This document shows positions 7,650 to 15,917 of a stretch of 26,767 nt of DNA, piece by piece; within the stretch, counting starts at the first letter, position 1, and each line of letters begins with the position of its first letter. The notes beneath the pieces are model-generated. The model did not search any database. It was not told the DNA's origin and worked only from the letters and a program-made list of their open reading frames with translations. A program made the translations under genes and the position numbers. The stretch is from an uncultured Verrucomicrobiales bacterium (lineage in GTDB: Bacteria > Verrucomicrobiota > Verrucomicrobiia > Verrucomicrobiales > Akkermansiaceae), in the NCBI GenBank assembly GCA_937969125.1, contig CALBVA010000328.1, positions 1 through 26,767 of the forward strand, written 5' to 3'.

Positions 7650-9307
7650 TCCTTTTTTCTAAAACTCTTCGCCGCCTGGTTTGCATTGCGGCGATCATTC
7701 TTTCCGGCTCTCGCGTCGCGCACGCGCAGATCGTGGCGACTTTCGAGACCACCGAGGGCAACTTTGATGTCCTGCTCGATTACATCAATGCGCCCCTCGC
7801 TGTCTCGAACTTCATTCAGTTGGCGGGGAAGTCGGATGATATTCTGACCTCGCGCTTGGGGGTCCCAGCACTGACGGCTTTGGGCCATGATAGACACATT
7901 TATCGTTCTCCAATCGGTGCGGATGCTCCGAAGCTCGGACTTCAGGTTTATTATCTGGAGGGAGGTGCCGGTCTGCCGGGTAGGTTTGAGATCCGCCAGA
8001 ATGAGACCGTCATCGGCACCGTGCGAGGAGAACTCACTGGTCTCTTCTATGAAGATATCACCGGACTGGACCTTATTCGCCTCCAGCAGATTGCTTCGAA
8101 TCCGAACCAATATCAGATCACGATCCGTCATCCCCGGCCATGGGTTGACAACCGGTTCCAGACCATTCGTACCGATGCGATGTACCGTAATCTTCCGATC
8201 GATGAAGTGGAAACGGGGAAGCGCTTCTTCGCCGGTACCTTTACTGGGGGGGCGCAAGGCGGCCCCGGCTATCGCTTTCAGGATGAGGTTTTGCGTGTTC
8301 CGGGAAATCCAAATAACCCCTATGGGACGACCTTTAACACAGGCTATATCCTCGCCATGGATAGCTTGGCTCCAAATACTAATGGCAGCCGTTTCTTCGT
8401 AACTTCAGATCGGGACCCTAACTGGAACGGACGTTATACCGCCTTTGGCGCGGTCATTCAGAATGCAGGGCGCTTAGTCGTGGATGCCATCGCGAATTCC
8501 TCCACTAATGGGAATGGGGTGCCTGATACTGCTATGAGAATCAACCAAATCACCTTTCAGCGTGGAGGACAGATCGTCTTCGGGGACGGGACTCCGGGGG
8601 ATGCGACTTTCTTCGAGTCCTTTCACGCTGCGAAGTTGCCCGGGCAGATCACGAACCTGCCCTTGAGCTTTGAGCAGACCAACGGTGGTTTGTCCCTGAT
8701 CACTCCATGGATCCCGCGCTCACAAAACATCCTCTATCAGAGCACTGATCTACTCACCTTCGGCAGCGGGTTCTCCACCTTTCAGGCCCCATCATCCACC
8801 GGGCCAGTTAGTTTGGATCTCACTCCGATCCTGAGCTCATTCCCAAAATCCTTTTTCAAAAGCTTCTCCGTCGCGATGCCGAATTGGCCATCGGCTGACT
8901 TCGATCTCGCCAGTACGGAATTGGCCTTCAAGATCAACTCAGGACTCGATGAAGGTTCCCTGAGTATCATCATGGATCAGGACGGAATGGTGGGCATCTA
9001 TTCTCTTAACACCCAGATTCAGGATGTCGATGACATGGGAAATCCCATCATCAGAAACACCGTGGGAAATGGCACTGTTAACGTCGCTTACTCCAGTGAC
9101 AGCGGGCCTTATCAGGGGAGGTTGGATTTCTCTCTGATCCAAGGGCCTCTCGATATTGATGAGGTCGTCCTCCATTTTGACTCCACTCGCTTTGCCAATA
9201 CCCCTGGCGTTGATGAATCGACCATCATTCGGCGATTTAATGCACGTAAAGTGGGAAGTGGCCCGCCCGCCTTCAATTACAGTGGCGTCTGGCAGAAGCT
9301 TCAATAA
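7646..9307 (+). CDS. Exported cyclophilin-like protein with a split, probably non-catalytic domain
   Basis: A 553-residue protein with a signal peptide (LVCIAAIILSGSRVAHA, cleavage near 27). Residues 28-62 match the first cyclophilin strands and helix (TFETTEGNFDVLLDYINAPL, NFIQLAG). About 115 residues of unrelated sequence follow (63-178), and the cyclophilin fold then resumes at YRNLP and continues through GGPGYRFQDE (206-215), MDSLAPNTNGSRFFVTS and YTAFGAV to about residue 308. Where active enzymes have FHRxxxxFxxQGGD this one has ETGKRFFAGTFTGG, so the catalytic Arg and Gln are not seen; binding without catalysis is likely. The last 240 residues are a beta-rich extension of the type seen in its neighbour. 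It is coupled by ATGA to the upstream active-looking cyclophilin. Confidence 0.75.
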   Translation: MILFSKTLRRLVCIAAIILSGSRVAHAQIVATFETTEGNFDVLLDYINAPLAVSNFIQLAGKSDDILTSRLGVPALTALGHDRHIYRSPIGADAPKLGLQVYYLEGGAGLPGRFEIRQNETVIGTVRGELTGLFYEDITGLDLIRLQQIASNPNQYQITIRHPRPWVDNRFQTIRTDAMYRNLPIDEVETGKRFFAGTFTGGAQGGPGYRFQDEVLRVPGNPNNPYGTTFNTGYILAMDSLAPNTNGSRFFVTSDRDPNWNGRYTAFGAVIQNAGRLVVDAIANSSTNGNGVPDTAMRINQITFQRGGQIVFGDGTPGDATFFESFHAAKLPGQITNLPLSFEQTNGGLSLITPWIPRSQNILYQSTDLLTFGSGFSTFQAPSSTGPVSLDLTPILSSFPKSFFKSFSVAMPNWPSADFDLASTELAFKINSGLDEGSLSIIMDQDGMVGIYSLNTQIQDVDDMGNPIIRNTVGNGTVNVAYSSDSGPYQGRLDFSLIQGPLDIDEVVLHFDSTRFANTPGVDESTIIRRFNARKVGSGPPAFNYSGVWQKLQ

Positions 9308-9318
9308 AGTCACTCACC

Positions 9319-9942
9319 ATGGTTCCAAATACCACCACGGTCCGGCCCGCAGAGCCGCACGAACTCGTCCCGGAGGATTACTTTGGCGTGCTCGATCTCT
9401 CTCGTTATTTTCCTCGCGAGGCTCCCCTGGAGATTGATCTCGGATGTGGGGACGGGAAGTTCACCCTGGAGATGGCGGAACATTATCCGGAGCGAAACTT
9501 CCTCGCCATTGAGCGCCTGCTCGGTCGGGTCCGTAAGGTTTGCCGGGGAGCTGAAAAGCGGGGGCTGGAGAACGTCAGGGTTCTTCGTCTGGAAAGCCTC
9601 TATACTCTCGAATGGCTTCTTCCGGAATCCTGCGTGGACCGGCTTCATCTACTCTGCCCTGATCCCTGGCCGAAGGCGAAGCATCACCGGAGACGCCTTT
9701 TTCAGGAGCCTTTCTTAAAGTCGCTCGTCCGCGTTTTGAAGCCGGGCGGGGAGTTTCTTTTTAAAACAGATCACCCCGAATACTTCGAGTGGAGTGAAGA
9801 ACACCTGGAGGCTTTCGACGGGCTGGAAAGGCTCGAATGGCCGGAAGAGGAATTCTTTTATCCTAAGACCGACTTTCAGCTTCAGTGGGAGGCGGAGGGG
9901 AAGTCTCTTCAGCGTCTTCGCTCACGGAAGCCGGTGTTGTAG
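9319..9942 (+). CDS. trmB: tRNA (guanine-N7-)-methyltransferase TrmB
   Basis: A 207-residue SAM-dependent enzyme that makes m7G46 in the variable loop of tRNAs. Evidence: SAM motif I EIDLGCGDGKFTLEMA (39-54), NFLAIE, the family signature CPDPWPKAKHHRRRLFQ (113-129), VLKPGGEFLFKTDHPEY, and the C-terminal TDFQLQWEAEGKSLQRL. In the usual C-terminal TxxE motif the Glu is Gln here (Thr184, Gln187, codon CAG), a change at a residue normally conserved in the family. The gene starts 11 bp after the cyclophilin-like gene and may share its transcript. Its last 80 bp overlap the 3' end of the convergent DUF502 gene. The identity is secure. Confidence 0.92.
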   Translation: MVPNTTTVRPAEPHELVPEDYFGVLDLSRYFPREAPLEIDLGCGDGKFTLEMAEHYPERNFLAIERLLGRVRKVCRGAEKRGLENVRVLRLESLYTLEWLLPESCVDRLHLLCPDPWPKAKHHRRRLFQEPFLKSLVRVLKPGGEFLFKTDHPEYFEWSEEHLEAFDGLERLEWPEEEFFYPKTDFQLQWEAEGKSLQRLRSRKPVL

Positions 9943-10693
9943 TATCAGGGGGTTCTTCATATGAGGCTGGTGCCACCAGGCCGGCGGAGAGAATCATCTT
10001 CCCAGCTTCCTCCAGTGACATCTCACTGTGCTGCACCAGCTCGTCATCCATCAGGACAACAAATCCTGTCATGGGATTGGGGGAGGTCGGGATAAAGACC
10101 GAGGTGGTGGCTTTTCCGGTCTGCGGATCGACGAAATTACCCGTGATGAATCCGATCAGGCGGCAGCCGGGACTGGGATATTCCACATAGGCCACACCCT
10201 TAAAACGTTGCGGACCACCAAGGTTGCGGACCGCATCGACGAACTGCTTGATCGAGGCATAGATGAAGCCAAAGAGCGGGATCCGCGTCATCGTGTCATC
10301 GATCCAGCGTGTCACCTTTTTGCCCGGCTTGTTGGCCACCGCGACACCGATGATGAAAAGCAGTGCCAGGGGAATCAGGAGCCAGAGGAAATCATCCCCC
10401 GGGAAGCCTTCCAGCGTCCATGCTTCGTCACCGTCATTCCGGACTCCGCGCAGGGTATTGAGTAGGGCGAGAATCCCGTTAATGATCGCCAATCCAACCT
10501 TGTGAAGAAGTTTGAAGACCAGCACCACGATCCAGGCGGTGGCAAACACCGGAATCACGGTGGCCATCCCTAGAAGGAAGGGCTTGAGAATACGCCGGGT
10601 CTGCGGGTGTCTGACTTCGCGCGGCTGTCCGATGGAGTCAATCGAGTCCACGGGATCGGCCGGGGCGGGGGAGTCTGCTTTCTTTTTCGACAT
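9863..10693 (-). CDS. DUF502 family membrane protein
   Basis: A 276-residue inner-membrane protein of the DUF502 family, whose function is unknown. It has two transmembrane segments (about 38-62, FLLGMATVIPVFATAWIVVL, and about 103-123, LWLLIPLALLFIIGVAVAN). The typical DUF502 core follows: IPLFGFIYASIKQFVDAV, a GVAYVEYP strand, IGFITGNFVDP and VFIPTSPNPMTGFVVLM. The N-terminus (1-35) and the last 45 residues are charged or Pro/Thr/Glu-rich and probably disordered. That C-terminal tail is exactly the part lying opposite the 3' end of trmB, so it may have grown by loss of an earlier stop. The gene is divergent from the large metalloprotease locus. Confidence 0.85.
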   Translation of the reverse strand: MSKKKADSPAPADPVDSIDSIGQPREVRHPQTRRILKPFLLGMATVIPVFATAWIVVLVFKLLHKVGLAIINGILALLNTLRGVRNDGDEAWTLEGFPGDDFLWLLIPLALLFIIGVAVANKPGKKVTRWIDDTMTRIPLFGFIYASIKQFVDAVRNLGGPQRFKGVAYVEYPSPGCRLIGFITGNFVDPQTGKATTSVFIPTSPNPMTGFVVLMDDELVQHSEMSLEEAGKMILSAGLVAPASYEEPPDTTTPASVSEDAEETSPPPPTEAESRS

Positions 10694-10809
10694 CGTGCGC
10701 TGGCCTTCAGGATGAGATGGGACGATTAACCTGACAACCTCGGGATTTCCTCTGGAGGCTTTTATCGCTTGGTCTATATTTGAAGGACGCCATCTACTGC
10801 GTTCCCGGC

Positions 10810-11832
10810 ATGCCCAGATTTCTTACCCTGACCCTTCCGTTACTTGCGATCTGGTTTTTCATTTACCAAAATTCCGACCCAAAGCTTGATCCGGCGCTCT
10901 CCCAGCGCGTCGAAATGTCCTCTCCGTCTTCCGCATTGAGCCATCCTGCCAGCCCGCTGTCGTCGGCCTCTTCGCAGACGGTGGAGGGAGCTCTCCGGCA
11001 GCTTGCGTATTCCCGGCTATCCGCACCGTTTCCGAAGCAAGCTCACGAGGCCGAAGATCTCCCGAAGCCGCCAATCCCCGAGCAGCTGGTGGGTTCTCCT
11101 GAGCTTCTCGAATACGTTTGGGGCGAGATTGATCCCGATCTTAGGTCCGCCTTGTCTCCTGCCGAAGCGCAGAATCTCCGGTCAATGATCGCCCGTCTCA
11201 TCAGCCCGGCTGCCAATGATCAACCCTGGCTGTGCTGGGGACCCGGAACCCCCAAGCAGAAGGTTCTCGCCTTCCATCAGGCCGAAGAGCTCACAGGAAT
11301 GCGCTCCTCAGGAGTTTCCCTCTTTGCCAATCAATTTCTAGGAGCTGGTCGCTGGAACAATACCGCCACCGATGGATCCGGTAACTTCCAGCAGGGCCTT
11401 CCCATGACCCTTACCTGGAGCATTATTCCGGACGGAACGATCATCCCCGGGCGCGATGCCGCCCCACCCGCCCCATCGAATTTTCGCGCCTGGATGGCCT
11501 CCATTTACGGGGGATCGGAAACCGGCCCTGCCGCTGATCAAGGCTGGTTTAGCATCTTCGAGTCGGCCTTTGACGCCATGGCGAACACCTGCGGGGTCAA
11601 TTTCGTGTATGAGCCAGCCGATGATCAAGCGACCGTGGTCTTTGCCGCAGGAGGTCAGCTTGGGCTGAGGGGTGATATTCGCATTGGAGCGCGTTTCATC
11701 GATGGGGATAGCAATGTCCTCGCCTACGCGACTTCACCCGGAGGCGGAGACATCATTTTCGATTCAGGGGACTCGGCCTTTGATCGCACTGACTTTAATT
11801 CGCTGACTTTGTTCAATACTACCACACATTAG
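10810..11832 (+). pseudogene. Secreted metzincin (matrixin-like) protease, 5' part, ended by TAG at the catalytic Glu codon
   Basis: The frame from the ATG at 10810 (MPRFLTLTLPLLAIWFFIYQ, signal peptide or anchor; a TTG at 10780 is the alternative start) gives a pro-region of about 130 residues. A catalytic-domain N-terminus follows, with RWNNTATDGSGN, PMTLTWSIIPDGT, WFSIFESAFDAMANTCGVNF, GDIRIGARFIDGDSNVLAY and FNSLTLFNTTTH. The last His is the first zinc ligand of HExxHxxGxxH; the next codon is TAG (11830-11832). The frame then continues without another stop in the same phase as LGHAMGLDHV, supplying the second and third zinc histidines, and a Met-turn KLMEP. A single G-to-T change (GAG to TAG) explains the break. 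If translation stops here, the product has no active site. Confidence 0.8.
11830..11832 (+). other. In-frame amber codon replacing the catalytic glutamate of HExxHxxGxxH
   Basis: The codons read His-TAG-Leu-Gly-His-Ala-Met-Gly-Leu-Asp-His. In metzincins the second position is the invariant general-base Glu (GAG or GAA). Both flanks are in phase 1 and no frameshift is needed. TAG is an ordinary stop elsewhere in the window (the genes ending at 1039, 9942, 15596 and 23372), so general reassignment of TAG is not supported. Confidence 0.85.
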
Positions 11833-11844
11833 CTGGGACATGCC

Positions 11845-14016
11845 ATGGGCCTCGACCACGTCTGCCCGCTCAATCGGACCAAGCTCATGGAGCCGTTGAT
11901 CAACCGGAACTTCCGCGGACCACGCTTCGATGAATTCCAATCCCTCCAGCGTCAATATGGTGACGTGCTGGAGCGGTCCGGAAGTGCACGAAATAATGAC
12001 AGCTCCAGCCGTGCCAATAATGTGACTCTTATTCCAGATCAGAGTCGCGATTTCAGCCGGTTGAGTATCGATGATAATACGGACGTCGATTACCTCCGTC
12101 TCGATCTTAGGGCTCGTCAAAAGATTTCCGCCTCCATTGTTCCGGTGGGTACTACGTATCTGGAAGGAGCCGAGGTCAATGGCAGCTGCTCAAGCGGCAC
12201 TAATTTTAATGCCGCCACCCAGCAAAATCTGACCCTGGAAATTTTGGGTCCGGATGGCACCACGGTGCTGGCTTCCTCGCTCGCCGGAGGACGTGGAGTA
12301 GGGGAGGAAATCGCCTCCTTCGAAGTCCCCTCCAATGCCACTCACTTCATCCGGATCAATGGAGGCTCAGACAATGCCGCCCAACTTTACGACCTCAATC
12401 TTTTCCTTGAGGAACGACCACCCGCTCCCGAGTTCCTGGCGGGTAAGCCCCAGATTTTGGCGGAATCGGGAAGCGTCAAAAACTTCCGTCTGGATGATCG
12501 CGAGACCGTCCGTGCCAATCTGGTGTATACGAACAGTGGTAATCTCTCCACGACCTCCCTCACGGCTCGTATTGAAGCCCCGGCCAATGTCACCGTCTTC
12601 TCCACGGGTGAGGCCGGTCAGGTCATCGCCCCCGGAGAGGTCGCTATGATTCCGGTGGTCCTTGCCTCCACTGCGGCTTGTGGTGAAGAGGTCACGCTGA
12701 CTCTGGTTCTCGAAGATTCCGGAGCTGAGCTGGCCCGGCTTTCCTATCCCTTCATGGTCGGAAACATCATCACGACCAGCCCCCTGGACGAGGGCTTTGA
12801 TGCCTCGACTCTGCTTCCTTCAACCTGGACGACCTCCTTCTCGGGAGGAGGAGAAAATTGGCGAACTAGCTCTGCCCGGTCGTCTTCCCCGCTCCGCTCG
12901 GTCTTTGTCCCAGGTGAAGACCGGACCTCTCAATCGATTCTGGTCTCGCCGGAGGTGAACGCTGGAACGGATGGTGGCATTCTCTCCTTCGCCAACTTCT
13001 ATAATACCGAAAGCACCTACGATGGCGGTGTCCTGGAAGTCTCCCGGAATGGAGGAGCTTGGCTCGATCTCCCATCCGCCTCCACGGTCCTCTCCGGCGG
13101 ATATAATGCCACCATTAATACTAATTTCGGCTCGGCCATCGGTGGTCGCCGCGCCTGGTCCGGAACGGCACCGACTTTTTTCACCAGCAGCTTCCAGCTT
13201 CCTGCTACGTGGGCCAATGAAAACCTCCGCTTCCGTTGGCGACTCGTTCATGACGGATCCATCGGCCAGGGCGGTTGGTATATTGATGATGTGACCTTCA
13301 CTCGAAAGGCCGAAGACTGCATTGAGCACCGCCCCGTTCTTCTGCTTTCGGCGTCTACCAATTCTCTTGATGAAAACTTCCCGTCAGCAGAAAGCATCCT
13401 GACAGTTAGCCCCGAACTTCCGCTTCTGGATCCTGTTAATTTCACCCTCATCCCCACCGGTACCGCAGTCTCCTCGGACTTCTCTGGCGGGCTTAGCAGC
13501 ACAATCCCAGCTGGAACGGCTGCTGTGAATATCCCCATCTCGGTCACTGTTGATGATCTGGATGAAGAGCTCGAGACGCTCATCCTCACCCTGCCTGATG
13601 GTAACGCCGATTTCGCTCCCGGTGCTACCGCTTCCCAGACCCTGACGATTACGGATCTCAGCGACCGTCCCGACTTTGCCGGATGGCAGCTGTCCTTCTT
13701 CCCCGAGATCCGAGATCCTCTTGGTGACTCGGATCGCGATGGTTTCTCAGACCTCGCCGAATACCTTCTCGGCACCGATCCTTCTTCAGCGACCTCGCGC
13801 GGCACCCTTTCTCCCGTGATGAGTGGGGAATCCTTCCTTCTTCCCGTAGGTGTTCTTCCGGAGCGTGCCGACGCCACCCTGATCCTTCAAGCCTCTTCCA
13901 ATCTCACCGTCATTGATTGGGTCAATATCCCGTTGGAGACCACTCCGGATGGAATCCTTCTTCCCACCTCCGCAGAGCGCCGCTTCTACCGCCTCGTTTA
14001 TCGCCTGAATGAGTGA
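11845..14016 (+). pseudogene. Secreted metzincin protease, 3' part: rest of active site and C-terminal accessory domains
   Basis: The first ATG after the amber codon opens a 723-residue frame, in the same phase as the 5' part. It holds, in order: the tail of the metzincin active site (GLDHV, Met-turn KLMEP, FDEFQSLQRQYGD); a pre-peptidase C-terminal-type beta domain (about 70-190, SIDDNTDVDYLRLDLRA ... THFIRINGG); a CARDB-like segment (about 210-300); a MAM/jelly-roll-like domain ending GGWYIDDVTF (about 310-490); a Calx-beta-like repeat (SLDENFPSAES ... VDDLDEELETLIL, about 500-610); and a calcium-loop motif DSDRDGFSDLAEYLLGTDP. On its own it would lack a signal peptide and the first zinc ligand. 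Its clean reading frame shows it decayed very recently, is read through, or is interrupted by a sequence error. Confidence 0.75.
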
Positions 14017-14073
14017 ATGGTCCGGCAGACTTCCGCCTTTCCATTTCCACCGTTTTCCGCGAGACCTCTCCTC

Positions 14074-14367
14074 ATGACCGCCGCTGAACTCGCAGAATCT
14101 GCCACCTCGGATCCCGAACCTCCTGCCGGACTTTCCCTCGCACAGCAGGCCCTCTGGCTAGCCAAAGCTAGCCGCTGGGACGCTTCCCATGATCTCTGCC
14201 AGGATGTTCCGGATCCCGCCGGTGCCTGGATTCATGCCTACCTTCATCGGGAAGAGGGTGACCTTGGCAATGCCTCCTATTGGTATCACCGCGCAGGTCA
14301 GACTATGCCTGCTGAGTCAGTCACCCTCGCTGAAGAGTGGTCGCAGATCGCCTCCGCTCTTTCCTGA
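14074..14367 (+). CDS. Short conserved-looking hypothetical protein
   Basis: A 97-residue soluble protein from the ATG at 14074. An ATG at 14017, right after the protease stop, would add 19 Pro/Ser/Phe-rich residues that look non-coding, so the later start is preferred with moderate confidence. The core LSLAQQALWLAKASRWDASH and PAGAWIHAYLHREEGDLGNA looks like a two-helix, TPR-like repeat ending in YWYHRAG. To my recollection similar short proteins occur in Verrucomicrobia and Planctomycetes without known function. It lies 57 bp after the protease frame and 20 bp before rsmB and probably shares a transcript with rsmB. Confidence 0.6.
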   Translation: MTAAELAESATSDPEPPAGLSLAQQALWLAKASRWDASHDLCQDVPDPAGAWIHAYLHREEGDLGNASYWYHRAGQTMPAESVTLAEEWSQIASALS

Positions 14368-14387
14368 AATCTTCTTCCACATACTCC

Positions 14388-15596
14388 ATGCCAAAACCCG
14401 GAAAGAATGTCCGCCGCGCCGCTGTCTCTGCCCTCAGGGCCTGGGCGAAGGGTCACGCCTACGCTGACTCCCTCATCGAGCGCCACGCCGAACGAAACCA
14501 TCTTTCCACCCAGGATCGCGCCCTTTTCAAGGCCATCCTCATGGGCGTTTTGCGTAACCGCAGTCTCCTTGATTACTGGATCGGCCTTTTCCGAAAAGGG
14601 AAGCTGGATCCGGAAACTCGCGATGTCCTCCGCGTCGGATTTTTCCAACTGCTCATTCTGAAAATCCCGGATCACGCCGCGATTTATGAAACCGTCGAAT
14701 GCGCCCGGAAGCCTGTTCAGGGACTCATTAATGCGGTCCTCCGTAAGGCTGCGCACTGCCGCATGCGTCTCCTCCGCGAACTTCCCGAGGTCGAACTCGC
14801 CACCCAGTTTTCCCATCCGCATTGGATGTGGAAACGCTGGAAGAAACTCTTTGGAAAGGAAAATGCCGTCGCCCTGATGGACTGGAATAACTGCCCGGCC
14901 GAAACTTTCTTCCGTCCCAATCTTCTCAATCCTCCCCCTGAAGGTTCGCCGGAACCCGAAAGCGCGCAGGCCGCCGCTGACACCGGTCACTACTACATCA
15001 CCGATCCCTCCACCGCCCATGCTCCAGAAATGCTCGCCCCGCAACCGGGCGAAATTGTCCTTGATGCTTGTGCCGCGCCTGGAGGTAAGGCCATCCACCT
15101 CGCCGGCCTGATGCAGAATGAAGGCCGGCTCGTCTGCACCGACTCGAATGAGAAGCGTCTCCCACGTCTCCTCGAAAACCTCGAGAGATGTGGCGTCACC
15201 ATCGCCGAGACCGACACCCATGACTGGAGCCAACCCGCTCCCGAAAAATGGCACGGTTACTTCGATGCCATCCTCCTCGATGTTCCATGCTCGAATACCG
15301 GCGTCCTCCGTCGCCGTGTCGATGCTCGTTGGCGGCTCCAGAAAATCGATATCGAGAATCTCACTGTCATCCAGAATGACATCCTTGAACAGGCTCTCGT
15401 CTGCCTCAAACCCGGCGGCCGCCTCGTGTATTCCACCTGCTCTATCGACCCCGAAGAGAATATCGACCTCGTTACCGCCTTCGCCGAAAAGCACGGCCTG
15501 GTCATCGAAAAATCAGAACAAATTCTCCCCTTTAAACACAACACCGACGGTGCCTTTGCCGCTTTACTAATACCAATGCAGAATACTGCCAGCTAG
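14388..15596 (+). CDS. rsmB: 16S rRNA (cytosine-5)-methyltransferase, RsmB/NOL1/NOP2/Sun family
   Basis: A 402-residue enzyme expected to make m5C in rRNA (C967 in E. coli for RsmB). Residues 1-125 are a NusB-like RNA-binding domain (RRAAVSALRAWAKGHAYADS, LMGVLRNRSLLDYWI, LILKIPDHAAIYETVECA, NAVLRKA). The catalytic domain follows with SAM motif I LDACAAPGGKAIHLA (225-239), motif IV DVPCSNTGVLRRR (Cys301) and motif VI YSTCSIDPEEN (nucleophile Cys351), and ends HNTDGAFAALL as in the family. The ATG at 14388 fits the NusB start; an upstream ATG at 14337 lies inside the preceding gene. The NusB fusion favours RsmB over RsmF, but specificity is inferred. Confidence 0.85.
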   Translation: MPKPGKNVRRAAVSALRAWAKGHAYADSLIERHAERNHLSTQDRALFKAILMGVLRNRSLLDYWIGLFRKGKLDPETRDVLRVGFFQLLILKIPDHAAIYETVECARKPVQGLINAVLRKAAHCRMRLLRELPEVELATQFSHPHWMWKRWKKLFGKENAVALMDWNNCPAETFFRPNLLNPPPEGSPEPESAQAAADTGHYYITDPSTAHAPEMLAPQPGEIVLDACAAPGGKAIHLAGLMQNEGRLVCTDSNEKRLPRLLENLERCGVTIAETDTHDWSQPAPEKWHGYFDAILLDVPCSNTGVLRRRVDARWRLQKIDIENLTVIQNDILEQALVCLKPGGRLVYSTCSIDPEENIDLVTAFAEKHGLVIEKSEQILPFKHNTDGAFAALLIPMQNTAS

Positions 15597-15917
15597 TTGT
15601 TTTAGTTGGAGTAAGCCGGAGTAGTTTACGTGATGCGTTCTTTGGTTTTCTTCTTGGTTTGATCCCTTCGCTTTCGGTTTTTTTGGTTTTTTGGTTCGTG
15701 AGTGTCTCGGTGCCTCGCGCTTTCCTAGGCAAAAACTCTTGCCCATCTCGCGTGCACGGAACCGGGCCAGTCTCAAAGGATGATGGGACGAAGAATTGTT
15801 TCTCATGCTCGGAATACTTTCCCGCTAAAAGGCCTCCGCCTTTCCTAAAAAGTCTCGCTCTGCGCTCGACAAAAGGACCCTGCGGTGCATATCTCCGCCC
15901 TTTCCCGAGAAATCACC
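15597..15917 (+). other. 321-bp gap between rsmB and fusA: T/G-rich tract, small hairpin, possible promoter
   Basis: No gene is supported here. From 15641 to about 15700 the plus strand is a low-complexity T/G tract with repeated TTGGTTTT-like units, which could end transcription from rsmB by a loose U-rich mechanism. AAAGGC-CTCC-GCCTTT (15828-15843) is a perfect 6-bp hairpin in the likely fusA leader region. A weak -35/-10 pair (TCGACA at 15866, about 17 bases before ATATCT) would start transcription roughly 20 bases before the fusA ATG. The promoter is speculative. Confidence 0.35.

Noticed and set aside
11830..11832. TAG as pyrrolysine or a reassigned codon
   Set aside because: Other genes in the window end normally with TAG, no downstream recoding element is evident, and the position calls for glutamate; kept only as a remote option under the amber-codon finding.
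14298..15494. 398-residue minus-strand frame opposite rsmB
   Set aside because: Antisense shadow of a gene with clear catalytic motifs; no domain or start signal of its own.
15828..15843. AAAGGC-CTCC-GCCTTT hairpin as a terminator
   Set aside because: The stem is only 6 bp and lacks a proper T run on either strand, so it is described only as a hairpin in the fusA leader region.
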